DNA from: Echinostoma caproni
Taxonomy: Eukaryota > Platyhelminthes > Trematoda > Plagiorchiida > Echinostomatidae
DNA length: 14,504 bases
Reading direction: 5' to 3'
NCBI GenBank assembly: GCA_900618425.1
Contig: UZAN01055447.1
Span: forward strand, 1 to 14,504
The notes under the pieces are model-generated. The model had not been told where the DNA came from. It saw only the letters and a program-made list of their open reading frames with translations, and searched no databases. Within the stretch, counting starts at the first letter, position 1, and each line of letters starts with the position of its first letter. The translations under genes and the position numbers were made by a program. Shown here one piece after another: positions 7,664 through 14,504 of the stretch.

Positions 7664-7677
7664 GTAACCATGGTTAC
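7664..7677. promoter_or_regulatory. Perfect 14-bp palindrome, RFX X-box-like
   Basis: GTAACCATGGTTAC is its own reverse complement. It resembles the X-box bound by RFX factors (GTNRCC, short spacer, RGYAAC), differing at one position of the second half. A GGGCGGG motif lies about 20 nt upstream. No start or exon can be tied to it, so a promoter role is only a possibility. Confidence 0.25.
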
Positions 7678-7942
7678 GTGGCATACATTGGTGCTCAATT
7701 TAGAGAGCGGTAAAAGTCACGAACGGTCATTTGATCAGAGTTTATGAACCCAATGAATTGCTTTGCTTTCTAAGATTAATTACGCGATTGTGGCAGGGTG
7801 GTCTGGTCTGCTAAGCAGCAGTTTAATGATCCGACAGTTCGCTTTGTTCACCGAGCGCTTGCTTTCGCACAACAAGGAACCGTAATTTTCCCACTGAGGA
7901 TCCACGAGGTTTGTCGTCATAGTAGTATTAAAAGTCGGATAG

Positions 7943-7980
7943 CGTGTGTTAGTGTGTGCGTGTACAGTCACCCCCCCCCC
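7943..7980. repeat. Degenerate GT tract and C10 run
   Basis: An imperfect GT tract (7943-7963) is followed by TACAGTCA-type sequence and ten C (7971-7980). The C run makes frames across it unreliable. Confidence 0.75.
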
Positions 7981-8087
7981 ACTGGCCATAGTATCGTGTC
8001 AACCTACGCGGTGGAAAACTACTGACTAATTCGTAAGCATCCTCCCTATGATTGAAACAACCAAACCAGTAACCAATGGATTACTAA

Positions 8088-8417
8088 AACTGGAGAGTAC
8101 TGTGCAAATGTATCAATCTTACCCACTATCACGATCTACTGGGTCGTAAGGAACAGTCAGTCGTAAGTGTTGTAGGTGTAAACTTTTTGTCAGTTATTCA
8201 GCATACGTGTATCTGTAAAACGTGTCTCCCCCACCCCCAGAACAAGTCACGCTCGACAGATAGTGGGATTTTATTTCGTAAGACCATGCGGTCGCATCCT
8301 CTTCTCGGTATTTTCTTCAGATTGAAAATTTTTCGAATTTACTTCAACGAGGTAAACTTCAGCACTCAGCAGGAAAATCATCCTCCCCTTAAAGAAAGGG
8401 ACCGATTTGCATTGTGA
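8088..8417 (+). other. 109-codon open frame, unrecognised
   Basis: Stop-free from after TAA (8085-8087) to TGA (8415-8417), with no ATG near its start. It crosses a GTAAGT (8163-8168). It also contains an acceptor TCTTCTCGGTATTTTCTTCAG (AG at 8319-8320), with a GTAAAC donor at 8352 that would define a 31-nt microexon (IENFSNLLQR in one frame). The predicted protein is Cys/His/Lys-mixed and resembles nothing I know. The length is within chance expectation. Confidence 0.1.
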
Positions 8418-8718
8418 TTCCATAGTTATTTCAGAAATTTGTTCATGCTGGCTTATGGGCCGAATGCGCTCAAGTTTTGGTGTCTGAAGCGCTGTGAATG
8501 CGAGTTCGCCGAGGCACACAAGCTAACCGAACTACTCATGAAGGATTTCAGCAACACTGAAGTGAATAAATTCCAAACGTAGGACTTCCGCAGAAGATAG
8601 ACATTTTTTGGCTAGTCCAAAGATGAGATGTATCTCAAGTCTGAGTTCATGTTCCTGACATAGAATAGCAGTATAGAATAAACCCGACACCGACGTTTTT
8701 TCGCTTTGGGGAATTTAA

Positions 8719-9030
8719 ACACCCAATATTAGAAAAACTGATCGAGCTTTGTATGACGTTTATGACAATATCGGTTTTCATTTATCGACAGCATTTTCCT
8801 CTCTTAGGACTGTTATCAACCAACTCAATGAGGCGAGATATTATCGTTCTTTTCGAAATCTTGTTCGACTGTCAAATAACATTCGTTCAAACTTCGATAT
8901 AGTCTGCAATGCTACGTCTCCGACTGCATTTGGACATTTGGATTTTGACTGTTCGGCTCATCTTGTACTGTCTCGTTCCGATTTCGCCAATAGCAATTAT
9001 CATACTTCCCGGACAGAGAGGGGGATATAA
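8719..9030 (+). CDS. Open frame with internal splice acceptor, unrecognised
   Basis: Open from after the TAA at 8716-8718 to TAA at 9028-9030 (103 codons). Inside it a strong acceptor, CATTTTCCTCTCTTAG (AG at 8806-8807), would begin an exon at 8808. The reading after it looks protein-like and helical (TVINQLNEARYYRSFRNLVR), then turns polar. No strong donor ends it, so it would have to be a last exon. AATAAA is not near; the closest downstream one is at 9464-9469. No family is recognised. The length is within chance expectation for this window. Confidence 0.18.
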   Translation, partial: TPNIRKTDRALYDVYDNIGFHLSTAFSSLRTVINQLNEARYYRSFRNLVRLSNNIRSNFDIVCNATSPTAFGHLDFDCSAHLVLSRSDFANSNYHTSRTERGI

Positions 9031-9096
9031 AAATACTGATCTTCAGTGGAAATGTTTGCAACTATAGCCAACCTTATAGTGCTTTCTTATCACTTG

Positions 9097-9146
9097 AAAC
9101 CCAATCCATCAACCTATCCATCAATCGGGAACGGAGAATTGGGTTT
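9097..9146. repeat. Inverted repeat with 9-bp arms
   Basis: AAACCCAAT (9097-9105) and ATTGGGTTT (9138-9146) are perfect complements around a 32-nt loop. The loop region also carries two direct copies of ATCCATCAA (9104-9112 and 9116-9124). Confidence 0.55.
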
Positions 9147-9244
9147 GGATTGTATTAACGCAACTTAGTTCACGTCTTTCACTGACACTCTAATCATGTC
9201 CGTAACTTTTGGATGCCGTACAAGATTAAGTCTCGTGAGTCCCC

Positions 9245-9283
9245 AATAATAATAATAATAATATTAATAATAATAATAATAAT
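9245..9283. repeat. AAT trinucleotide microsatellite
   Basis: About twelve AAT units with one ATT phase break in the middle. It is the reverse-complement class of the ATT array at 4683. Confidence 0.9.
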
Positions 9284-9323
9284 TCACTTGGCGTATCTGG
9301 TTGCTTAATTAGCACTGGACGGC

Positions 9324-9374
9324 CGACAGACCAGCCAGCTAGCCCGTCAGTTAAATAGTCAGTCGGTCGGTCAC
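9324..9374. repeat. Degenerate CAG/GTC four-base periodic tract
   Basis: Repeated short words of the type ACCAGCCAGC, GTCAGT and GTCGGTCGGTC make a loose four-base periodicity. It is low-complexity sequence with no coding reading. Confidence 0.4.
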
Positions 9375-9583
9375 CCCGTAGAATCCGTCAATTGGTTTTT
9401 TGGTCTCGTTTTTTCGTGTGAATGACATTTGCAAGGTTACTATTATTTCTTTAACAATTCTGAAATAAATTAATCGACGTTGCATGCAGTTCGGGCAGGA
9501 TGGACAGGAGGAGGTTTCATGAATGGAAATGGTACTTTGAAAACGTCATTCCTAGGAGGTATTGTTTTTGAAACAGTTTTATA

Positions 9584-9607
9584 GACACACACACACACAC
9601 ACACACA
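9584..9607. repeat. AC dinucleotide microsatellite
   Basis: Twelve AC units, uninterrupted. It ends 15 nt before the ATG of the small frame at 9622. Confidence 0.92.
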
Positions 9608-9621
9608 AGTATGCATTCGCG

Positions 9622-9786
9622 ATGGATCAGGTGAACAGGGAAGAACGAACACCTCGCACACCATTCACTCTCGTACTCGCTCACTTGCTCGTTCTGGTCG
9701 TCTGTCATCCTGTCACGCATAGGACTAGGCAGGAAAGCTTAGACGAGAAGGGGCGGGAGGGAGTGGGCGGAAAATCGCTCACTTGA
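9622..9786 (+). CDS. Small ORF, 54 codons, one hydrophobic segment
   Basis: The ATG at 9622-9624 has G at -3 and G at +4, a favourable Kozak context. The frame ends with TGA at 9784-9786. Residues 1-14 are polar and basic (MDQVNREERTPRTP), residues 15-28 are hydrophobic (FTLVLAHLLVLVVC), and the rest is polar, with several Arg, Lys and Gly. The layout is that of a single signal-anchor or short membrane peptide, but the hydrophobic part is short. The Gly-rich tail is encoded by a G-quadruplex motif. A longer frame using a TTG at 9562 runs through the AC repeat and is not favoured. It could equally be a chance frame; I know no homologue. Confidence 0.15.
   Translation: MDQVNREERTPRTPFTLVLAHLLVLVVCHPVTHRTRQESLDEKGREGVGGKSLT
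9750..9767 (+). other. Canonical G-quadruplex motif
   Basis: GGGGCGGGAGGGAGTGGG has four G runs of at least three, with loops of 1, 1 and 3 nt, satisfying the usual quadruplex rule. It lies in the 3' part of the small frame at 9622-9786. Confidence 0.7.
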
Positions 9787-9851
9787 ATTTCAAAAAGAAA
9801 AACTGAAAGTGAATTCCGAGGTGTGCGTATTTGGTTCGCAAAGGGCGAAGC

Positions 9852-9877
9852 GAAGAAGAAGAGGAGGAGGAGAGGGA
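9852..9877. repeat. Uninterrupted purine tract (GAA/GAG)
   Basis: Twenty-six purines in a row, made of GAA then GAG units, part of a wider purine-rich region to about 9900. It could form triplex DNA; no gene is seen. Confidence 0.75.
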
Positions 9878-9879
9878 TA

Positions 9880-10300
9880 AGGTTAAGGAAAAAAAGATAG
9901 CGGTCGGAGAATCAGTTTTCCGAGAAGTTCGCATAAGCAGAAAAAGAAATGATTAGCCAGATTAAATCTAAATTTAGGGCCTACTGTGATGTAACCGAAT
10001 CAGATGAACCAAATGTTCAAAATCGGTTTTCGTATCTCGGATCAACTGATTTCTATTTCGCCTGTTCGCCGAGCTTAACAATTTGTTTGCAAACGTATCA
10101 TCACCAGTCGAGGTGACATCATCAGTGCTTGCCACAAGCATAACATAACATCAGTTGTATGTTCGTAAACCCCTCCGTGTTGCATACTTTTCTCTATGCC
10201 GAGTGACTGCTGACACCCTTCATTCAATTTTAACCCGGAAACTTATCGTACTTGAATTTCAAATAAGAATCAAACTAATTGACAAATACAATCACTTCAC
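9880..10300. other. Stretch with no supported gene
   Basis: No gene is seen. TCACC and GGTGA (about 10108-10123) form a small inverted repeat. It is probably intron if the exon-like segment at 10311 is real. Confidence 0.4.
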
Positions 10301-10310
10301 TAATTTTCAG

Positions 10311-10357
10311 GACAGTCTCACCAAGAAGGGGTGGTGTGGATGGATTGCATCACAACC
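10311..10357 (+). CDS. 47-nt exon-like segment with strong splice sites
   Basis: A branch-point-like ACTAAT and tract ending TTTTCAG (AG at 10309-10310) precede GACAGTCTCACC; the segment ends ACAACC before a GTAAGC donor (10358-10363). All three frames are open, for example DSLTKKGWCGWIASQP and QSHQEGVVWMDCITT, so the true frame cannot be told. Splice signals at both ends are among the best in the window, but 47 nt is too short to judge coding potential. The frame giving DSLTKKG ends in phase 2, which would match the one leading base of the candidate at 13114. Confidence 0.2.
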
Positions 10358-10620
10358 GTAAGCAGAAAAACTTTCTAACCAGTGATGAATGCATATTCGT
10401 CACTGTTCGGGTAGTGAGGTGTGCCAAATCGCGGAGGATTCTTCCACTTCTCCTGTTCATTCCCTTCAAAAGCCTATCTTTGACAAAAAAACACGTGCTC
10501 AAAATTCAGTACATTCACCGGTCCCTTGTCACAGTGGAAATTATTTATTCCAGCAATGAAGCCGAGAATGAGATCAAATGGTCAAAAGGAGGATGAGGAG
10601 AGTACATAGTTGGAACAGAA

Positions 10621-10634
10621 AGATCGATCGATCT
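10621..10634. repeat. 14-bp palindrome AGATCGATCGATCT
   Basis: A perfect palindrome made of a GATC-type tetranucleotide run. It has no visible link to a gene. Confidence 0.6.
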
Positions 10635-10650
10635 CTATTAACGCCTCCGG

Positions 10651-10710
10651 ACCGGTAGTTAAATGGTTTGATCACATGCCTCACAGCTCCACCATGGAGT
10701 CTGTTGTACT
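10651..10710 (+). repeat. Possible tRNA-like half without B box
   Basis: GGTAGTTAAATGGTTTGATCACATGCC looks like the D-arm and anticodon half of the tRNA-like modules elsewhere in the window, but no B box follows at the right distance. Weak. Confidence 0.2.
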
Positions 10711-11086
10711 GTGTCAGTGAAATGTTGTAAGAAAGTGTAGATTTACCAGTGTACGAATGTACTATACAATTCAACTAAGCGTCCGGCTTCTTGCCACATT
10801 TCTTCTGATGTTGAACCGCATATTTTGAGTACAATATATATCTGTACATGATTTTAGAGTTAGGATTGTTAAAAGCTTACAGATGTTTAGCAAAGGATGT
10901 CACCTAGTCGGGTAACTAAATGCCTGATCAGTTACCGGTCTGCTCTTACACTTATCAACCAATCGACAAACCCGGTTGCTAAATCTGCAAAAATGATTTG
11001 TGAACACTTTTTTTCTCTTCATCGATATACATTACCAGCTCTGATTGACCTGTTTCATTAGGTTGCACACTTCATAGTTAGATATT

Positions 11087-11410
11087 TTATGCGAAATACC
11101 TATAAAACACAATCACTTGAACGGTATAGATTATAAGCAAAAGAATCTCATTCACATCCTTTTTTTCTTTTCCGCTGATGTAAACCAAAGTTTGAGCAAT
11201 GCATAATTTCCTCTCACACTCCCCAATATCACATTCACGATCGTTTGNCATATACATAAACTGAAGCTGGTGATGCAACCGGTATTGTTCGCTTGTCTCG
11301 GTCACCAATGAGCCCCAGATAATTCGAACATATCCCTGTCTATAGCCGTGACGAGAAACACGATGGAGGAAAGGAGTGGGAGAGGGGGGCGGGGCTGGAG
11401 TGAGTGCAAT
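11087..11410 (-). CDS. 107-codon minus-strand open frame, unrecognised
   Basis: On the minus strand the frame is open from just after a TAG (complement of 11411-11413) to TAA at the 11087 end. It begins Pro-rich (ALTPAPPPSPTP, from the G-rich block at 11378-11394), then reads mixed and charged (ERKLCIAQTLVYISGKEKKD) and ends hydrophobic (ILLLIIYTVQVIVFYRYF). It has no upstream ATG before residue 50 or so. The unresolved base N at 11248 lies inside and gives one ambiguous residue. A GTATAT donor-like site and a TTACATCAG acceptor-like site fall within it. No domain is recognised. A hydrophobic tail and Pro-rich head are not enough to claim a gene. Confidence 0.15.
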   Translation of the reverse strand: MALTPAPPPSPTPFLHRVSRHGYRQGYVRIIWGSLVTETSEQYRLHHQLQFMYMXNDRECDIGECERKLCIAQTLVYISGKEKKDVNEILLLIIYTVQVIVFYRYFA

Positions 11411-11444
11411 CTATTGTGTAATTCGCTGCTATTTGTCATTCATC

Positions 11445-11508
11445 GTACACGGTTTCGAACACACGGTCAGCCAAGCGCCTGTCGCTCGAATCAATAACGA
11501 CTAGGATG
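11445..11508 (-). repeat. tRNA-like (SINE-type) module, minus strand
   Basis: On the minus strand TAGTCGTTATTG (11492-11503) as A-box remnant and GTGTTCGAAACC (11451-11462) as B box are spaced about 41-44 nt apart, close to a tRNA. The T-stem is not complementary, so the copy is decayed. The ATG of a plus-strand 79-codon frame (11506) falls at its edge, which argues against that frame being a gene. Confidence 0.4.
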
Positions 11509-11509
11509 A

Positions 11510-12530
11510 GTTCAGACAGTTTCGACCTGCCAAAAAGCCGTCGTATAGTAGTGACTTGGATAGCGACGCACGTACATATATATGTAGGAGTTCTTTTCAA
11601 GCGTTTGACGCATCGAAAGCGACGGAATATTGTGAAAAAGAAATACTTTCAAGAAACCACAATCAGTATTTTGTATAAAAAAAATAATAAGCAGTGGTCT
11701 TTTAGAAAACTGTTTCCTGTAAATATACGGTATCTGCATATATGAATGTGTGATTTCGGAAGGCTTCTCTGAACTGGTTGTTAAGTTATGCAAAGCACAT
11801 CCACCCACCGACAAACACCCACATACAACAAAAAGTGCACCTCACACCGGCTGATTTTGTACCGAATCAGCATTCTAATGCGACGGTCTATTGGTGTAAC
11901 ACGGTTCTCGAATTTCTCTGCTCGTCCAGCGTAATCACGAATCTGAAACTGTATCCATCCGCACCGGTTTTTCAAGCACGTTCGCAGACCGCGGATAAAG
12001 CAGAACACATTTCGAGGGTGAACTATGATGGGATAGAAACCCCAAATAGATTTCATTGACTTATACTATCCAACAATGGTTCCCGGTTGCTCCATCCACC
12101 CCCCAACCCCCCAAATCTGAATACGAATAAAAATATTCACCTACTCAGATGAACAATTGCTCAGGATGACAGTTTTTTTTCCATTCATCTCAATTTACAA
12201 CAAGGTATCTTGTAACAGTTTGTGAAAGTTTATTTGTTTAACCCCAAAATTACAGCTCTTGTGTGCGACAGAGAGCGAGAGAAAAAGAACTTGTGCATTT
12301 GCCTATTTATCCAGTTCGCTTTATGTGGCCCCAAAATCGGTCAAGTTATTATTCGCATGAATTATCGAACAACCCGTATGGGATATAGACACTCATTTGA
12401 CTCCGGTTGATTCTGGAGGAGAATTATTTTTTCGGTTTGTTTTGTCACGCACCCTCCAAATACCCCTCTTTTGTTCTGATCCTCGCTTCTTTTGTACCCT
12501 CGTTCGTACCCTGTTTTCCTCTTATCTACC
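11510..12530. other. Stretch with no supported gene
   Basis: Overlapping frames on both strands (11506-11745 plus, 11512-11814 minus, 11778-12059 plus, 11781-12056 minus) cancel each other as evidence and none is recognised. C-rich CCACCCCCCAACCCCCC lies near 12097-12113, and a T8 run near 12173. It is probably non-coding. Confidence 0.4.
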
Positions 12531-12556
12531 TCTCTCTCTCTCACACACACACACAA
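12531..12556. repeat. Compound CT/CA microsatellite
   Basis: Six CT units pass directly into about seven CA units. The junction is a pyrimidine-rich tract that also imitates a splice acceptor region upstream of ACCAG. Confidence 0.88.
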
Positions 12557-12834
12557 ACATCAACCAGTTGGCTGTTTAGCTAACCTGTTCAGAAAGGACA
12601 TTTCACGATTGTTATCTCTTCCAATCTCCCCGAACATATGGGTCAACTGAACGGCATTCATTGTTTATTTTCTAGTGTGATAGCGAAATTTAACCCCTAC
12701 GTGTTTTTTCTACACGTACTAGCTGAGCATTAACTGACCAATGTTCTGTGGTCGGAATTTCGGAAACGATGAAAAAATAGTATCGAGTACGTGGACAGAA
12801 TTAGATTGGTGTCTAGCTGTGTGTGATATGTACA

Positions 12835-12855
12835 TTGCGTCATTCGATGACGCAA
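12835..12855. promoter_or_regulatory. Perfect inverted repeat with bZIP-like half sites
   Basis: Arms TTGCGTCAT and ATGACGCAA are perfect 9-bp complements around TCG. TGACGCAA resembles composite CRE/C-EBP half sites bound by bZIP factors. No transcription start can be seen nearby, so regulation is only suggested. Confidence 0.3.
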
Positions 12856-13113
12856 CCCACACCCATTAATCAGGCGGTCGCATGTAACCCGGGGTCATCA
12901 ATTGGAAAACATATCGAGACAACCGAACACAATTGACCCTACTTCTTCTTTCAAACGGTTGTTACATAGCTGCAATCCAAACTCGTAGCAATAAGTGATG
13001 CGTTGCTAATCCGATTGCATCATCCCGTTCTGTGGACCCAATCAGTTCACTTGCCGTGGAGTTAATCTGTTGTTTTTAATTCCCCTGTCCACCTGTGCAT
13101 GTCCGTTCTCTAG

Positions 13114-13243
13114 GATTTACAAATCCAATGTGCTATATATGTGTCTGTTAGTTTTACGTCAGCGATTGAGAAGACTAAACGAAATTTTAACATCTAGCGA
13201 CATGTCTTCTTTCGGTCTTCATGCGACAGATCAAACGGGTCCG
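13114..13243 (+). CDS. Exon-like segment with two nested acceptors
   Basis: A pyrimidine-rich stretch ends GTCCGTTCTCTAG (AG at 13112-13113). A second acceptor, GTTAGTTTTACGTCAG (AG at 13161-13162), lies in the same frame. The reading from the second acceptor is RLRRLNEILTSSDMSSFGLH, then ATDQTGP up to CCG before GTATTT (13244). A stronger donor, GTAAGC, occurs at 13303, but the residues between are hydrophobic and less protein-like. If it ends at 13243 in phase 0, it joins in frame with the segment at 13769. The parent frame is open over 13070-13351 (93 codons). No family is recognised, and the length is within chance. Confidence 0.2.
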
Positions 13244-13370
13244 GTATTTCAAATATGTACATTGATCATTTTTGACGATGATTACTTTGGGGACTGTAAG
13301 CTCCGCATTTTTGGAATGGTCTATCGATTCATTCGCGTCGCATTTACGTGATCGTGTGAAGTCGTAGCTC

Positions 13371-13386
13371 AGAGAGAGAGAGAGAG
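13371..13386. repeat. AG dinucleotide microsatellite
   Basis: Eight AG units. GTCGTAGCTCAG just before it looks like the start of a tRNA gene (A-box region), but no B box follows. Confidence 0.85.
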
Positions 13387-13640
13387 TATTTGACTGTAAC
13401 TATAAAAAGGTCTCAGTGCATATCTGAGTGGTACTGTTATTGTTTAGAAGTCTTGAAGTAGTAGTTCACAGGTTTGAGGCTTTGATCAGTTGTCCTGGTC
13501 TTGATTGCCGCCCCTGTTCTTTAGTGATCACAATGTTGTAGTAGCTTGTGACTTCAAACCCTGCCAGTAACGCTTTATTTGCCCAGTTCTTTTTTTGGTG
13601 AAATTCAAACGGCCTCTATTCGTCTGATTCCAAAGTGATG

Positions 13641-13654
13641 ATCATGATCATGAT
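13641..13654. repeat. 14-bp palindrome ATCATGATCATGAT
   Basis: A perfect palindrome built of TGA/ATC words, in a wider GTGA to TCAC flanked stretch (13635-13660). Possibly only a simple-sequence product. Confidence 0.6.
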
Positions 13655-13768
13655 GATTCACGGGGACGTTTTATTTGCAACTTATGCCACCTAGCTGAAA
13701 GTTCGATGTCTTTCATTTGTTGGTAGACAAATCTTTTTCTTTGTGCTTGTCGCACGGTAGGTAGTCAG

Positions 13769-13898
13769 GATTCCGGACAAACTTCGTCTGCTGTGCCCCG
13801 TCAACCGTGTATATCTGAAGCCATAAGTGAGAATGAGGTTTTGTGTTTCCTCAGGGAGAAGGAACTGGTAACAAATAAGAATTTTATCTCATCAACAG
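13769..13898 (+). CDS. 130-nt exon-like segment, unknown product
   Basis: The stop-free frame runs from 13727 to a TAG at 13943-13945 without an ATG. Within it, acceptors GTAGTCAG (AG at 13767-13768) or CGCACGGTAG (AG at 13759-13760), behind a CTTTTTCTTTGTGCTTGTC tract, and a consensus donor ACAG before GTAATT (13899) delimit an exon. The reading is polar and protein-like (DSGQTSSAVPRQPCISEAIS, then ENEVLCFLREKELVTNK). It starts in phase 0 and ends in phase 1, so it fits the segment ending at 13243. AATAAA occurs at 14126-14131 if this were a last exon. A third acceptor-like site lies inside, at TTTCCTCAG. No domain is recognised. Confidence 0.22.
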
Positions 13899-13949
13899 GT
13901 AATTTTAATGGATTCAACCATTTAAAACTTAGAATACAATTTTAGATGA

Positions 13950-14430
13950 ACAATAGTTTTCAATAATTATTAATCATATCGTTACACTTTATATGGGAGG
14001 ATAAAACTTAGCGATTTGTTTTATCCGTACGTCTCTGGTTTCGGACAAATACAAGTCACTGAACTGGTGCTGGTTGACTGCAATTATTTCAAAACGATTC
14101 GCAGGGTCATCAGACGAAATACGGATCAATAAAACATTGGGTTTCTGTTTGACTTAGGCCCAGATCACTAATTACAAGTTACGAATCACGAACCACGAAC
14201 CACGGACTCCACGGAAACACTGAGTCGCACTACAACTTGTATGCTGATATCGCCCGTCACCCAAACACAAGAAAAAGGCCACAGAAGTAGCAATTCGTTC
14301 ATTGAAAGAAATCAAGTGGATTAAATAACAAGTACAAAAGAGGTTTATTGGTTATCCAGGTATCTACCAATTGCCTGCTTGTATTCTTGACATCATACAG
14401 CTTCTGTCTGGACCTCACGACTTCTGATTG
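13950..14430. other. Stretch with no supported gene
   Basis: It holds an acceptor-like TTTCTGTTTGACTTAG (AG at 14156-14157) followed by an open frame of about 45 codons that contains the heptamer array, out of phase with the segment at 13769. It is more likely non-coding. Confidence 0.35.
14181..14208. repeat. Heptamer tandem repeat ACGAACC x4
   Basis: ACGAATC, ACGAACC, ACGAACC and ACGGACT follow head to tail, with the two central copies identical. It is a small minisatellite-like array. Confidence 0.7.
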
Positions 14431-14434
14431 GTTG

Positions 14435-14504
14435 GCATGATCGGCCTGTGGTTAGTTGTCTGGAAATTGTAACGCGTGGCTCCGTGGCTGACGTTATGCC
14501 GTAG
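14435..14504 (+). repeat. tRNA-like remnant cut by window end
   Basis: GGCCTGTGGTTAGTTGTCTGG followed by AAATTGTAACGCGTGGCTCCG has the look of the D-arm and anticodon half of a tRNA. A B box would fall near or past the edge, and none is seen. Weak. Confidence 0.25.

Noticed and set aside
7793..7860. GGCAGGGTGGTCTGGTCTGC as a tRNA-like start
   Set aside because: The downstream GACAGTTCGCTTT does not fit a B box and no stems form.
11378..11394. G-rich block as a G-quadruplex or GC-box promoter for the frame at 11506
   Set aside because: Only three usable runs of three or more G are present, and the ATG at 11506 lies at the edge of a tRNA-like repeat.
13274..13290. FDDDYF reading as a reverse-transcriptase active-site motif
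   Set aside because: Neighbouring residues do not match any polymerase motif and the frame is too short.

Overview
This window looks like non-coding, repeat-rich DNA from a eukaryote. My best guess is a digenean fluke, possibly of the Clonorchis/Opisthorchis group. The eukaryotic call rests on what can be read: no long reading frame, no operon layout or ribosome-binding sites, many microsatellites (GT, AC, ATT, AG, CT), and at least six scattered tRNA-like modules with Pol III A and B boxes, the usual mark of SINE-type repeats. The fluke call is weaker. It rests on unverified recall that two degenerate stretches (about 3600-4004 and 4040-4130) resemble dispersed fluke repeats. No gene can be named with confidence. 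If base composition is moderately AT-rich, chance alone should give several stop-free frames of 100 codons or more in 14.5 kb over six frames, and a longest one near 130. The longest I find is 134 codons, so every coding call here is low confidence.

Layout. 1-660: overlapping open frames entering from the left edge, unrecognised. 660-3600: mostly featureless DNA with a CAT repeat, a G run, a minus-strand tRNA-like module (1201-1272) and a C-rich block. 3600-4330: the most repeat-like block, with a decayed open frame, two hairpins, a second diverged repeat fragment, an AT tract, a hairpin and a plus-strand tRNA-like module. 4680-5125: an ATT array and two tRNA-like modules in opposite orientations. 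5200-5960: the best hint of a gene, either a two-exon plus-strand 3' end followed by AATAAA, or a minus-strand exon at 5804-5958. 6090-6900: two tRNA-like modules and GT arrays; one module has a duplicated B box with an ambiguous base at the junction. 6900-9800: intronic or intergenic DNA with a palindrome resembling an RFX X-box, a C10 run, two unrecognised open frames, an AAT array, and a 54-codon ORF with a hydrophobic segment and an embedded G-quadruplex motif. 9800-14504: purine tract, a 47-nt exon-like segment with strong splice signals, a minus-strand 107-codon frame, a minus-strand tRNA-like module, a perfect inverted repeat with bZIP-like half sites, two phase-compatible exon-like segments (13114-13243 and 13769-13898), a heptamer array and a last tRNA-like remnant.

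No functional set of interacting genes can be shown. The plainest reading is long introns or intergenic sequence that has taken in many tRNA-derived insertions, possibly with a few small exons of a larger gene. I saw no CRISPR array, prokaryotic mobile element, rRNA gene or intact tRNA gene.
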